Below are positions 23,257 through 36,240 of a DNA stretch of 64,000 bases, piece after piece (position 1 is the first letter of the stretch; each line of letters begins with the position of its first letter). Where the stretch lies: the NCBI GenBank assembly GCA_034440635.1, contig JAOTON010001526.1, positions 4,101,001 through 4,165,000 on the forward strand. The letters run 5' to 3'. The DNA is from Lepas anatifera. Its lineage: Eukaryota; Arthropoda; Thecostraca; Lepadidae. The notes beneath the pieces were generated by a model. It made no database searches. It had not been told where the DNA came from and saw only the letters and a program-made list of their open reading frames with translations. A program made the translations under genes and the position numbers.

Positions 23257-24050
23257 AGGGAGATACGCGAAAAATTTTTATTGGCTATATGAAAAGGTTA
23301 CAAAAAGTTGTTTCAGAAGTCCCATTTTCATTTTTGCGAATTCGGCCTGCAAATGCCTTAAAATCGCTCTCAAAGTCAACATTTCTAGACGACTTTACCA
23401 GTACACCTCATATCGATGTATATGACGTACACACGGCCAAGGCTATCAATTTATCTAAGAATTAGGTCATATCTATCCTAAATAGTGATGTAGAACTTTG
23501 GACTTCTACAGAAAGAAAAATTACTTTAGAAAAACAACATTCCAAAACTCTTTCGAAACAGAAATATAGGGCTTAAAAGAAATCACAATTAACCAATCAG
23601 AAGCCTAGGAATTCTCAAACCGGGGTCACGTGACCTATCTGACGCAAAAGTTTTGTCATCCTGGGGCTGAAGCAGAAAATGACTCAAGACCCGCGGTACG
23701 AAACCGCTTAAGACTTGAGCAATTATGTTTTTTTCCGTTTCTAGGGCAAACTAATTCATTTTGTAGTTTTTAAAAGCTTTTTAAAATTAATTCAAATACA
23801 AATACAGGAGAACAGACATTTGTATTATAAAAAAACATTACTTTTCAACTTTAAATAGTTTTCGAAAAGTAAGTGATGGGTATGGGCATGGGTAAGTGAT
23901 GGGCATTTTATCGAAACTGTTAACCTATTTCGATAATAAGTGAGTGGCCTCCCAAAATTTTGCCGAAGATACAAAAATAATTGATAGTTTCGTTATCAGG
24001 ATTTTTCAAATAGCAAGAAGCCACAATAATAATTTTTCGCGTATCTCCCT
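23257..24050. mobile_element. TTAA-site MITE, AGGGAGATACGCG family
   Basis: A 794-bp element with ends AGGGAGATACGCGAAAAATT and AATTTTTCGCGTATCTCCCT, flanked by TTAA at 23253-23256 and 24051-24054. It shares only the AGGG terminus and target site with the elements at 21189 and 25707, so it is a separate family. No transposase was seen. Confidence 0.92.
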
Positions 24051-24054
24051 TTAA

Positions 24055-25706
24055 ACGGTAAACTGAGCATTTGAAAAGCTATAATTAGACCCCAGCATGT
24101 TCGTTGTCACTATGTCTTCACAGTTTGTCTTAACAGTTTTGTTGCACTAATGTAAGCATGTTTTCTTGTTTTATTGTCTCATGTCAGCCTATTTCGTGTT
24201 TTTTGTCTCTTGTCCTTTGCTCTGTTTTGTTGTTCCCTTTTCTTTTTGTTATTTTGTTTAGCGCTTTATGTTCAATATCAAACCGGTGTACCTCTACTTT
24301 CTGAATTGGAAATACGCTAACTCATTTATTTTGGTATTTGCTGCTTTGTCTTCTGGAAAAGTTATTCTATTTTCTGTTGCTCACTGTTACCTATTTTTTG
24401 TTATGCTCGCTCGCTCTGTGTGCTACTCATCCCTCCACTTTCGCTCTTTCTGTCATTTTGGTAAAAGAAACAAAAGATGATGATGATGACCTTTCCCCAT
24501 AAGATTGTCGTAACTCAGTTTTCGGCTAAAGAAAACGGGATCAAATTTCAGAACTTGCTTTCCATACGATACGTGCTAAGAATCGACTTCAGACCCCCAT
24601 TAAGCGAATTCTCCGCATCAAATAACCCTTGAACCGTCACATTTGGCCACTTCGTCCCAATGGGTTTCCTAAATCCTTTGGACCAGAATTTGGCCCCGAT
24701 TTGAATTGCATCGTGAAACTGCTGATAATGTTTTTTTTTAATTTAAGGTTCGGTCCCTATGTTTCACATTTCTATTTTCATGAAAATAACTTTAATAACT
24801 CTGTATCAAACTTCAATGTTAAGGTAGAATCAAAGAAATGCATTCCAGGGGACGCGGGGACTCTTGCTGATTGTATTCACTGTTTTTTTCAGGATATGAA
24901 GACTGGTGTTTCCTTCCTCCTTCATGGTGGAATATGTTGCGGCGGCAGCCGAAGAGACAGCGACTGTTGCAATTCGTGGAGAACTCGCCGTGACTAACGT
25001 ATCGGACGTGGACGTTGAGCTGTAAATCATGGATGATCTGCATTAGATACGGTCTTATGAATATTAAATATTATTTTGACTGGGCCTTTCTATTTTCTTG
25101 TTAAGCGTGCTGTTGCGATAATGGGAGGAAATTTGTGTCCTTTTTGTAGCAACATTTCTTAGGGTTGCAATATTGCCTCTCGCCCGCCCAGTTGGTGTGC
25201 CCGCGACACGTTGCTGCTGTGGCAGTGCAGCAGCTCTGACTGGTGGAAAATCAATGTTTCTGTGTGATTCGTTTACCTGTATGTGCTCAGGCTTGTCCCT
25301 AAACGTAAGTAAACCGATCCATAGTCAAATCTAATGAAAACTGGGGAGGATAGTCCGGGTGAAATAGTGAAAAATCAGTTTTTGTAAGAAAACAAATAAA
25401 AATCGGATAGTAGTGGGCACTATTTTGCCGCTTTTTGGCGCCACGGCTAGATTGAACCCCCTAGATCCACCCTTAAGCTATTGGTGTCGTGTCACCCCCC
25501 CTCGTCTGCCCTTGAGTTTCTTTCATCTGCCATGTCCTTGCTGTCGTTTGCGCTGTCCTTCGTGCGTGCTAAAGTATCCCTCAGATGATGTGTCGTTACC
25601 TCCACGTATCCTGCCCTTTCTCATCTGTCATCCAGTCCCACTTGCTTGCCTTGCCCCATCGCCTTCGGTTGTCATGTCCCTTTGTTCATCTTCTATGTCC
25701 TTTTAA
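24055..25706. other. Intergenic, pyrimidine-rich toward the right
   Basis: No gene was recognised. Positions 25490-25700 are a degenerate C/T-rich run (ctcgtctgcc, ctcatctgtc) that continues after the next MITE at 26190-26430, suggesting the MITE split one low-complexity tract. Confidence 0.45.
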
Positions 25707-26156
25707 AGGGAATGTGGCACCTCTATAACGTGATTTTAACTGAGATAGCCAAGCTGTAAAGCAAGTTGGAAAACCCGGTACTCTATATATCATTTTTCTT
25801 GGAACTCGTTATTTCCGTATAAAAAGCTAAAACCTACCCGAAATATACCCCTCATGTACCTCTCACCAGGCGTCCATTGTTTTGAGCTGCTGGTGTGACG
25901 ACATATCCTGACGTCACGATGAGCATCAGCCAATCGAAGCCCTTGAAGCGTTTTGAGTATGGTAGTGGTTGCCAGATCATGACATCATCTACAGGCAGAT
26001 ATTTATATATTTTCCTAGAGGAGTATTTTAAAAATCAAGATATTGAGCTTATTGTACATTTTTTTCAGAGAAATCATGAGTGGTTTCATTATTTTCGGCT
26101 AAAAGTACGCCTAAATACACTAAATTACAGGATTCGACCAAGGTGCCTCATTTCCT
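25707..26156. mobile_element. TTAA-site MITE, AGGGAATGTGGCACC family, shorter copy
   Basis: A 450-bp relative of the element at 21189. It begins AGGGAATGTGGCACC and ends GGTGCCTCATTTCCT, with TTAA at 25703-25706 and 26157-26160. It shares the subterminal phrase (ggaaaacccggtactctatatatca, inverted in the other copy). The right end has several substitutions. Confidence 0.88.
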
Positions 26157-29154
26157 TTAATGTTCCCTAAGATTTCGCATGTATCGTGTTTTGGCCTTCG
26201 TGCTCTTTGTCCTCCCTCGTCTGCCATGTTTGCCTTCTCTCGTCTGCTCTTCAGTCTGTCCACGCATTTTGGTCCCTGATATTCATTGGCCCTGTCTTGT
26301 TTTGTCTGCTCGGTCATAGCCCTCTTTGGCTCTGTTCTGTCCTCATTTACCCCTGTCTCACTCGTGTGCTCATATATCCCTTTATGCAAAGCCCTCAACT
26401 CTGAATGCCCTGTCCGGTCCTCATCTATGCTTTCCTCCAACGTTTCCTCAAATTCCTCAGCATTTAGGAAAATATTCCCAAGGGCACTTCATTTCATTTA
26501 ATCTTACTAACAAAACATTTGATATGTTCGTTTTAGCTGCACATTGATTCACAGTGGACACTTGGTATTGCCATCATATTTGTTTGGAACAAAGTAACAG
26601 GTGAAATTAAGTTTCTTTTTTTTACTTTTGAAATGGGTTTTGAGAGGGTACTATATGATCTGGAAGTTTTGCGCGCCCCTAAACTCAAATGATTAATCGA
26701 ATAATCAAAGAGTTTGGTAGATAGTGTATATTACCACTACTGGCATAATAGAATTAATTCAAATCCTCTTGATTTGAATTTTCCTCAAATTTGTTCTTCG
26801 AAATAAATGACATTAATACAGGCTACGACGGGCGAGGGCACATCAGGGGGGGGGTAAAGGGCACATCAGGGCGGATAAAGGAGACCTGGTAGATAAGAAA
26901 TACTTCGGGGCGACCGAGGGAGGGCAGGGTACCGATGACTTCAAGGTCAATGCCTATACCACGATTCGTTCAGGGGGATCAAGGCGTCAAGTCCCGTTAC
27001 TACCCCCAATGCAACCATGTTTCATCCGCTTTTAGTTTGATTTTGACCGATTAGAAAAGCGTTATGTTTTTGCTGACTGTAGTGAATTCCCCAAAATATT
27101 CACTTTAACCTGTTTGTGGATCGATCTTTTTACGTTGACGGACAAACCGCATCACATCCGGACATAAAATCATATACAGAAATACATTCCTTGCACCTGC
27201 ACTGCTATAAACATAAAACCGCAAGGCCCAATCCGAAATAAGAAAAAATCATATACATCTTTAGGTACTGCAAATAGTCGAACCATGCTCAGTATCATGA
27301 AGTAACGTTTGACCGTTGAAGAAGTGCTCTTGCTAGAGAGCTTCCGGCTGTCAAGTGCTCGTGCATGTCAGGTTCTGAAGCTTGCGATCTCAGATTCTTA
27401 GATGGTTGTGTAGATTCCGTGTTGTACGTCGCCGCCGATGGTGATGTATTTTGGGTAGTGCGCGATAAAGCAATATATTTTGTTTCCGATAGTGCTGTGG
27501 ACTGGTATTCCATGGCGATGCAGTGTGTTTTCAATGCCCTGACCTTTTCGATTTTGTAAAAAAAGTTTATATAGATGAACATGATCTGATCCAAGTGTGG
27601 ATTTTCTTTTGTGCAACAATTGTCGTAGGTGCTGTTCAGTGTCGTTCGTGCCATGGATAAAGATAATGGAGCTGGTTTTATTCATCAGGATGGATTTCAT
27701 CTTTTTGCGTATGAGTTCGACATTTATGAAAGAAAATATCATTTCAGCCGAAAGTAAAGCATGTCCATTCTCGTTTAAACCAGAGCTTTGATCATTCCGC
27801 CTACACATTCACGTGGAAATTCACGTGTGATGCTGCTTATTGATAACTGTTCAGCAGACAACAATGTCGAATCAGGGGGATAAGGATAGCTCTCCAGCTA
27901 CGATACATGACTCTTTTTATATGGCATCGTGGAATGTTGTTTATGTTGTGATGTGATTTCGAGTTCGCATTGCGTACTTGGTGAAGGAATGGAACGCCTA
28001 CGAGTAAAGATATTAGAACGAACGGGGCACCTCAAGCCGTGCATTGATGCTGTGTTTTTCAATTGTGCTTGACATGTTTGCCAGGTAACGAGTGCACAAA
28101 TGCAATGGCGTGGAAACGCTGTGTTTGATGTTGAAAGATCACCCTCAAGAAAGTTTGTAGTTTCACTGTGTTTTAAAACGCTGAGTTTTTATTACGAAGG
28201 AGATCGATACTGGAGACAAAAAGAGCTGTCTAATTTCTCAACGAAAACGTGCATGTTCAAACATTTTGACGTGGAGCACCGTAATGACTTGGACGATTTG
28301 ACTGAAAGTTCTCACCAATAGGCGGGAACGATGTTGATGTGGTTTTTGTGTTTACTGGGTGTGTAAGACGAAGTATTGGATGTGCTTTCCAGTTATGTGA
28401 AGTCTGTCTAAAGTATTATAGTATCATGTGAAAAAGATCGCTCATGCTTATAATCGGAGTGGCGCCGAGCTTGAATTTTACAATTCGTCAACAGTGAGTC
28501 ATCTGCAGGCCTGCGTTATATTATCGGTGTCCTTAGGCTAGGAAAAGGTCGCTGGGAGTCGTGTATAGTTTGTTTTTGCATGCTCTCCGAGTAGTACAGG
28601 TATCGTGAGGTCATTGTCGACAAATGCGACGATTGATATCGTTGAGCTACACTTTGCATCCGAAGTTCTTTTAATCGAAAAAGGTTTTACAGTAGTGTAG
28701 TTTCTAGAATCGTACATTCCAAGCTTATAATATATGCGTGAAGCTGACCATGATGTTGAATTTCTGCGAGATGGAGTGGGAATATAAAACATTGCCCCTT
28801 GGACGTATATCTGTGTCGGGAACGAGAGACTTGCGAGAGAGTGCCGGTTGGCGCGTCCAGTTTTCATCTCTGGCACTTTTTAGCCGTTGCATATCGGGGC
28901 TGGGTGGCCGAGTTGTCTGCTGAATTTCAAATTGGATTTCCTCTCGTTGGGTTCGTGGCTTCAATCGCTGGGTTGAAAATGGCCTTCCCTGCTTCATCTG
29001 GTCTGATCTTGAACTTCCACGCTAATTCTCAATGTTCCCTCTAAGTGGGAAAATGTGTGCGCTGATAGACCATGCTAAAATAAAAATGTCACAGAATGGT
29101 GTGCAGTTTGCCCTCTGTCAGGATATTCTCTGGAGTAAATTTGTTTAACACGCG
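26157..29154. other. Long region without a recognised gene
   Basis: AT-rich DNA. A 136-codon minus-strand ORF (27398-27808) and a 73-codon + ORF (28100-28321) are the best candidates, but neither resembles a family I know and codon use is not like the real exons. A CA/GGGG-rich patch lies at 26840-26900. Confidence 0.4.
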
Positions 29155-30320
29155 CTGTGGGGGAGGTCCTATAGTGCCCCCTCCCGAGATCTCGGAAACC
29201 AAGATCGTTAGAAAAGGCCCATTGGTGGTGTCAGCGATAAACGAACGATATGTACAAACGTTTTCCGGAGGACCAGAATTATATTCACGAGATAAACGAA
29301 CGGAACAAGACGCTTCGACGACACGAACAAAACTGCCGCCACTCCGGCACACTGGGCGGCGGGCGACCTCCAGTGCCGCTGGCTCAAGACAAATAGTAAG
29401 GGGCGGCGGCGGATGTCTGGCCAGAGGGTCGGGCCCCCCACTGCGCCATCCGCTGGCAGACCTCCTTCTCCTTCAGGTCCGGTTGGTCTACGTACTCCTT
29501 CACCTGACCTGCGTCCATGAAGGGTCCACCACCCACCTTCAGTATGTTCAGCATGTCCAGTTACTTCGTCTCCTTTGTCTGGGCGACCAGCTGCCGCCTT
29601 CGGCACCCATGGCGGGCTTCGCTTTGCTCTGCCCCTGCCATTCCAGTTTCACTTGCTTCTTTCATTGCACCTAGTCCTTAAAATAGCTAAACTGGGAGAC
29701 TTTGCCCTCCCGCAGCTCCCCTGCTCTTGCAAGGATCATCAAGGATCATCATCAACTGCTTCCCTTGCAGCTTCCTGAGCATGAAATCCACCCTCCCGCA
29801 CTGTCGTTCTATTGGCAGGTTGTCCAGGTATAGACCTTTCGCTCCCTCGCCAGCATCAATAGGTTTGTCTTGGTCCAAGGATTCAAACGATACGCGGCAT
29901 GACCTTGCAAGGTCACATGGTAATCCTGACCTGCCGATAACCTACGGTCAAGGTCAAGTAAAGACCTTTAAATGTTTACTTCCAAATAATTCAAATCATG
30001 GCTATGATCCTAACTATAATTTAAAAAATGTATGGCTCTATCCTGTCATACTCAAAAGGTGGAGAATACAAACCCGAAAACTGTGACATTTGATGACCTC
30101 TGGTGACCTTGCTGTTGACCTGACCTAAAAAATTGGCAGCATGCCCATTTATATTTCAAAGAGCTTTGCAATGATGGCTAGAAAACTGTCATAGCTCTTC
30201 TAAAAACCTGATATACACCCTAGTTTCGTCACCCTCCTCGTTGCAGAAGAAAATTCCCTTACATTGGTTTTTAAATGACGTCATAACTCAATGACCTGAC
30301 CTGACCTGATATCAGATATT
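29155..30320. mobile_element. AGGTCA-rich element fragments flanking a coding-like relic
   Basis: Positions 29155-29225 (tgggggaggtcc...gagatctcggaaaccaagatcgttagaaa) resemble the left end of the element at 16852. Positions 29890-30310 contain a dense set of TGACCT/AGGTCA motifs, and 30085-30125 is the reverse complement of the aatatcaaggtcaccagaggtca block of that element. The two fragments are in opposite orientations, with about 600 bp of different, GC-richer sequence between them. Confidence 0.55.
29390..29880 (-). pseudogene. Unidentified coding-like relic
   Basis: Two minus-strand stretches look translated but are in separate frames. About 29705-29878 reads GLYLDNLPIERQCGRVDFML and continues. 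About 29390-29565 reads MLNILKVGGGPFMDAGQVKE and continues to a TGA. G/C-ending codons dominate, as in the real exons here. I do not recognise the protein. Frame breaks suggest a decayed gene fragment, a processed pseudogene or sequence captured by the surrounding element. Confidence 0.35.
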
Positions 30321-30804
30321 TGCCAGAAGCCCTGGAATTGATTCTTCTAAGAGTGTGGAAGGCGACGCGCCTCTTATTTAGATATGTTTGAACTTATTTG
30401 CGAAAAACAGATGGAAACCCCAGTCGGTCTCACCTGGCGGTGAAGGATTATACTGCGAAAACAGTGTTTCTGTAATTCTTGCTTAGTAGGGGTTTTTTGG
30501 AAGGAATAAATCGGTCTTAAACGTCAAGTGGTCTAAAATTGTCCACTGAATGCTTTCCCAGATGCTTTGTTGGAAATTCCGAATTTGACATATTATCATC
30601 CCCCCTCTACCTCTGCGTGGGTTTGTGAGCCCAGGCACTATGTTGCAAGTTGCGGGGTTTAATACAACTTTAACCCGGTAAAAAAAACAGTCAAACAGCC
30701 TTACAAGCATTAATATATGCTTCGAGAAACCTCAAATTGATATGAAATGAAGTTAAGCGTTCGCTGTACATACATACCACAAGTGTCTCTGTCTCATTTT
30801 ATTT

Positions 30805-31082
30805 CAGGGGCGGACGCAGAACCGAGTTTTGGGGGACCAAACCCATGTCTGCTTCTCCTATTTGGGTGCTCGACAGAGCTAGTATAAGCTACCTCTCCAA
30901 GTACAAGATTGCTCCGCTGGGGCGGGGATGGGGAAGCAAAGATTTGTTTGCTCGACAGACCTAGTGTAAACACCTTTTTCAAAAAATTATTCGGCGTTTG
31001 GGGGGGGCAAAAATAATTTGGCCCGCCTTTCAGCACTTTGTGGGGCCATGGCCGGAATGTCCCCTCCCTGCGTCCGCCAATG
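30805..31082. mobile_element. hAT-type MITE, GGCGGACGC family
   Basis: 278 bp, beginning CAGGGGCGGACGCAGAACC and ending CCTGCGTCCGCCAATG. Perfect 8-bp TSD TTTTATTT at 30797-30804 and 31083-31090. It interrupts the 350-bp tandem array. Confidence 0.93.
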
Positions 31083-33564
31083 TTTTATTTGACCCCTGTC
31101 CTGTGGAGGAATGCAATTAGCAGCCCCCAACCTTCTTTACCATTAGCAGAAAAAAGTCAATATCGTGGCCATTCTCGCTAAAAACCAATCAGACCTAGAA
31201 CATTATAGCTTTACTCAAGCTAAGTACATGTCTCTTACCACCTTCGCTCAACATTTCCGCGCTCTAAACGCCTTTATTACGCAGGGACGATAGTTGTGGT
31301 GTTTAACACGGTTTTAGCACGGTGAAAAACAGTCAAACAGCATTACAGGCATCAAGATATGCTCCAAGAAAACTGAAATATATATGAGATGAAGCTAAAA
31401 GCTTGTTTTAAATAAACAGTGTCTCTGTTCCGTTGTATTTTACCCCTGGCCTGTGGCAGGAGGATAAGCAGACCCCACCTTATTTATCATTACAAAAGTA
31501 GTCAATATTGTGGCCATGCCAACCAAAAACCTATCAGATCTAGGACAATGAAGTGATACCAAAACTAAGTGCAGATCATTGGCTACATTCACGAAAAATG
31601 TATAAGCTCTACACGTGGGATTTAGCCCAGCAGCGATGTTACAGGTAGGCGTATTTAATTTAGGTTTAATACGGCACAATCATGAAGCATTAAAACGGGC
31701 ATGAAAATATGCTTAAAAATGCTCAACAATTACCAGATAAAGCTGGTGAACTGCTCTCCATGATAAAATCCTATCTGTACCGTTTCGTTTAACCCCTGGT
31801 ATTCTGGGGGAGATAAGGATCAGACAACCTTATTTACGAGTGACGTTAGCAGCAGCAGTATATAGGCCGTAGCAGCCATATTGTGGCCCTTCTTGCCAAA
31901 ACACTATCAGCTCTAGAACAATGCACTTTTACTGAAAATAAATAAACAACATTGGCTACGTTCTCGCAAAATATCAAAGGTATTCGCGTCTTTATTTCCC
32001 CGGAACAATGTTGCAAGTTTTTGTGTTTAATACGGTATTAAGACGGTAAAACACTCAAACGGCGTTACAGACATTAATATATCCTTCAATAAAGCTATAA
32101 TGAGTATCAGATGAATTTGATGGTTGGCTTTAAATCATCCATGTGTTTGTGGAGTTTTATGGAACCACCGCTAAATGGAAGGGATGATAAGCTGACCACA
32201 ACCTTATTTAACAATTGCAACGTAGTGAAATTTGCTGCCCTGTTCACTAAGAGCATATCATATTTAGTCAATGTTATTTTCTTCGAGCTAAGTGCTTTGA
32301 CTACATTTTCTCCATATTTCAACGCCCCAAGGGTCTTCAATAACCTAGGAACGGTTTTACGAATTTGCGTGTTGGACACATTTAATGCGACAAAATTATG
32401 GAACAGGGCTAGGTGGTAAGATAAGCTCCAAGAATGCTCAAACGGTAAATAGATGCAGGTAAGAGTATGTCCTCCATTATCTTGTAATCTCTGTAGCGTT
32501 GTATTTAACCCATAGCCTCTGGGGGAGGATAAAGCTGCCCCAAACCTTATTTAGCATTATCAGGAAGAATCAATATAGTGGCCCTGCTCTCCAAAAATCT
32601 TTCAGATCTGGAACAATGTAGTTATAGTCAAACAAAGTGGGGATCGTTGGTTACATTCACCCAAAATTCCAAAGCCTTGCGTGTCTTGATTAACCCGGCA
32701 GTGATGTTGCAAGGTGGTGTTTTAAATACAGCTTTAATACAGCAAAATCATGAAACAGGGCTATGGAGTAGGAGGATGAGCTTGAACAGTGCGCAGAAAG
32801 TTACCAGATCAAGCTAGTCGGCTGGTCTTTATTATGATATCAACTTTGTAACGTTTGGCTTATTCCCTGGCATCTGAGGTGAAGATACGGTTTCACGACC
32901 TCATTCAACATTTACAGAAGCGGTCAATGTTGTGGCCTTGCTCGCCCAAATTCTATCAGCTCTAGAACAATGCAATTTTACTCAAACTAAGAGCATAGCA
33001 TTGGCTACCTTCACACAAAATTGCAAAGCTCTCCGAGTCTTTTTTACCCCGGAACAGTGATCCATGTTGCAGGGTTTATACAGTTAAAACACAGTTAAAG
33101 CAGCCAAACAGCATTAGAGGCATTGATATATGATTCACGAAAGCTAGAATGGATATCAAATGAACGTAAGAGTTTTTTTCTCCAATAATCTATGCATAAA
33201 TTTTATTTAACCATTGGTCTCGGGGTGGGGAGGAAACATGCTACCCCGAGTCTCAATTAACTTTGGGAAACGCAGTGCAAATTCTCGTTATCCTCATCGA
33301 AAGCCCATCAGATCTAGACCAATGCAATTTTACTACAGTTGCGTGCAAGGCTTTGGCTATGGGCGCTCGAAATGTCGACGTCGTACTAGTATTTAATAAC
33401 CATGCTACGAATTGACGTGTTCCTTTCAGCTTTATTGCGATACAATAATTAAGCACGGTTATGGGTATTGAAATGAACTTCAAAAATGTTCAAGGAGTAG
33501 GGCGATAAACTCATAGGCTGTTCTTTATTATATATTCAACCCTGCAGAATTGTTTTAACCCCTG

Positions 33565-33765
33565 GCATTGGCACCAAAAGCGGGGGGACAGGGGGACGTC
33601 CCCCTGTTAGTCAATCAGGGGACGCCCCCCGTTAAATGTTTGGGTCCATCGTCATTTATACTGTCAGGTGCCGAATATGCTCAAAATTCGCCTCCCCCGG
33701 CTCAACACATGCCCGGGTCTGCCCCCACCCCGCAAAATTCCGTGGCGGCGCGCCTGACCCCTGGC
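33565..33765. mobile_element. G-rich insertion in the 350-bp array
   Basis: About 200 bp that the neighbouring array units lack, beginning near ggcattggcaccaaaagcgggg and ending near tggcggcgcgcctg. It includes the perfect palindrome CAGGGGGACGTCCCCCTG. It is probably a degraded MITE; no TSD was assigned. Confidence 0.45.
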
Positions 33766-34219
33766 CTGTGGGTTAACCAATGTCATCCCCACCTTACCTA
33801 ACATTACGAAACTGGGTGCAATTTGTGGTCATGCTCCTCAAAACCTATGGGCTCTTGACCAGGGTGTGTTAACTCAAACTGGGTGCAAAGCTTTAACTAC
33901 GTCCACATCAATATTTCAAGCCTTGACACGTCTTTATTAACCCATTAACTATGTTGCAGGTTGGCGTGTTTAATACAGTTTTAATATGGCTAAACCTTGA
34001 AACAGGGATAGGGTATAACAATACGCTTAACAACTATTCAAACGGTAGACAGAAGCCGGAGGCTGTTCTTTATTATCGAATCTAATCTTATAGCGTTTTG
34101 TTGCGCTACTAGCTTCTGGAAGAGGAAGAAAGCGGGGGGGAAGAAGCACCGCCACCTTATTTAATATTACGAGCATTAGTGCAACGTGTGGCCACGGTAG
34201 GTATAAATATAAGTTTAAG

Positions 34220-34568
34220 CAGGGGCGGACGCAGACCCGAGTTTTGGGGGAGGGGGCCAAACCCATGTTTGCCTCTCCTCCTTGGGGGGGGGTGGGAGCG
34301 AATAATTTTTGCTTTACAGACCTAGTGTAAACACCTTTTTTCGGTGCTCGACAGACCTAGTATAAGCTACATCTCCGAGTAAATGATCGCTCTCGGGGTG
34401 GGGGGTGGGGGGGGTGGGAGCTAATATTTTTTGCTCTACAGACCTAGTGTAAACACCTTCTTTCAAACCTTTTTCCGGCGTTTGGGGGTGGGGTGGGCAA
34501 AAGATAGTTTGTCCCCCTCTAGCGCTTTGGGGGCCATGGCCAGAATGCCCCCTCTGCGTCCGCCAATG
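34220..34568. mobile_element. hAT-type MITE, GGCGGACGC family
   Basis: 349 bp, beginning CAGGGGCGGACGCAGACCCG and ending TCTGCGTCCGCCAATG. Flanked by AGTTTAAG (34212-34219) and AGTTGAAG (34569-34576), an 8-bp TSD with one mismatch. It contains an internal duplication of the phrase cagacctagtgtaaacacctt. Confidence 0.9.
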
Positions 34569-34645
34569 AGTTGAAGCGAGTGCAGAGCTTTGGCTACGCC
34601 CACTGAAAATTTGAAACATTTACGCGTCTCTATTAAGCCAGAAAC

Positions 34646-34801
34646 TGGCGGATTCAGGACAACATTTCGAGGTGGGGGTGGGCTAGAGGGCTTGAGCCCC
34701 TCCCCCACCACTCGGAACAGCCTCCACCTATGCATTAACAATAAGCACTCTGAAATTTCGGGGGTTTGATCTCACCTAGCCCCCCCCTGTATCTGCCAAT
34801 G
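34646..34801. mobile_element. Short hAT-like MITE, GGCGGATTCAGG family
   Basis: About 156 bp from CTGGCGGATTCAGGACA to CCCCTGTATCTGCCAATG, flanked by similar ccagaaa and ccaggaaa. It contains a ctagagggcttgagccc block like the one at 52200. Boundaries are approximate. Confidence 0.55.
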
Positions 34802-34988
34802 CCAGGAAACGGTGTTCCAAGTTAGCGTGGTTGATGCTATTTTATTACGGTAAATTAATGAAGCAAGGCAATGGGTACTAAGGTAGGTTTCAAGAATGCT
34901 GAAACCATAGCCAAATGAAGCCAAAAGCTGTTTTTCATTATTTATTAATCCACGTTGCGTTTCCTTCACCCCTCTTCCTCGGGGAGGG

Positions 34989-35020
34989 GGAGGACTTATG
35001 GCACGCGCCATAAGTCCTCC
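34989..35020. repeat. Perfect 14-bp hairpin
   Basis: GGAGGACTTATGGC, a 4-base loop (acgc), then the exact reverse complement. Confidence 0.85.
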
Positions 35021-35189
35021 CATAAGGGTACCCTTCACCCCCACCACCTTATTCAACACTACGAAACTAGTGGCCGCTGGTGGGCTTGCTCAGTACGGAT
35101 GGAACCAATTGAATACGTTAGAAAAATTAATTGTGAGCCCATGATTCCATACGGGAAGGTGTTGTCAATATCCCTGTCGACAGTCGTGA

Positions 35190-35345
35190 ATCCATAGGGA
35201 CTTGGGGGAGGGGCTCAAGCCCCCTCCCGAAATATCCGAGCTCCTATACTTAATACATAGGCGAGGGGCTGCCCGAGGTACTGGCGGGTGAGGCTCGGGC
35301 CCACTAGCCCTCCCCCACCCGATGATTTTCTTGATCCGCCACTGC
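35190..35345. mobile_element. hAT-like MITE fragment
   Basis: The right end TTGATCCGCCACTG matches the GTGGCGGATC-type terminus, and the interior has gggaggggctcaagcccc. A matching left terminus was not found. Confidence 0.4.
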
Positions 35346-36240
35346 CTGTCGATGGGCAAGTAACATTAATGTACCGAAATTGATTGCTACCAATGGTTCA
35401 GCACAGCTCACCCGAGGCTTGGATGCCAGTACTTGACAGCAGCTTCAGCTAGAAACAACGCACGGTTGCAATTGCGCCGGCAGGCCTGTCAATACTTTCC
35501 CTCCCGTCCCCTTCCTCCGTCTCGTCACCACCGCTGTCGCCCGGCACGCTGCCGACGCATGCTGGGTGCACGCCTGCACAGCCGCCGCCCTGGTGGCGGT
35601 GGGGGAAAGCTCATTTAAGACTGCCGGCATTTCCATTGCCTCAAATGTAGTCTCAAATGGTCGCAATTGGCCCATTGTTAGTGCACGTGTTTGAAACATT
35701 TGAGACTGAATTGATACTGCCTCCCATACCTTCAGTATGGATTTGAGACAATTTGAGACCCCGAATTGAAAGAAGCATGTGCCAAATGCATTGGCGCCTG
35801 CGCGTGAACACCACCGATTTCATTTTCATATTCTTTAGTTTATATTTGTTTTCAGTTTCATGTGTGTGTGAAACAATCCTATCCTTATCCTCCTCGTTAA
35901 TCTTAAACTACCTGGAGGCAGCGAGCGAAAACGCCTTGGGCAGCAGCGACCCCTCCAGGTAGTATCCCACCTTCCTTTAACCTCATCCATCCTAATCCTT
36001 ACCGTCTCCTTCCATAGTCTTCCATCACTTCACGTCCATTACAACGGCGCTTGAAAAGCCACCGTATGTGTGGAAGCCTTCGTAACTAATACAAATACAA
36101 AGGAGAGAGACCTTTTTGATGTTTATGAACTATTTTTCGCCGTCTAACCTACCCTGAATGCATTCTCGCTGACGGCACTTTTGAACACTTTGGAGAGATT
36201 CTAAAAGGAACGATTTATGAAAACATAGGTCTGAAAATCA
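35346..36240. other. Unassigned intergenic sequence
   Basis: Contains a CpG/GC-rich patch at 35450-35610 and an inverted pair CTACCTGGAGG / CCTCCAGGTAG around 35910-35960. No gene was recognised. Confidence 0.4.

Larger units (their letters stand above)
30480..35130. repeat. Diverged tandem array of about 350-bp units
   Basis: About ten or more old copies share the phrases ttgtggcc...tatcagctctagaacaatg, gttgcaggtt...gtttaatac and ttatttaacccctgg. The first phrase recurs near 31165, 31510, 31880, 32230, 32573, 32930, 33285 and 33820, spacing about 340-370 bp where no insertion intervenes. Copies differ heavily from each other. Several hAT-like MITEs have inserted into the array. ORFs across it (for example at 32111-32419) follow the repeat and are not conserved between copies. 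Confidence 0.8.
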
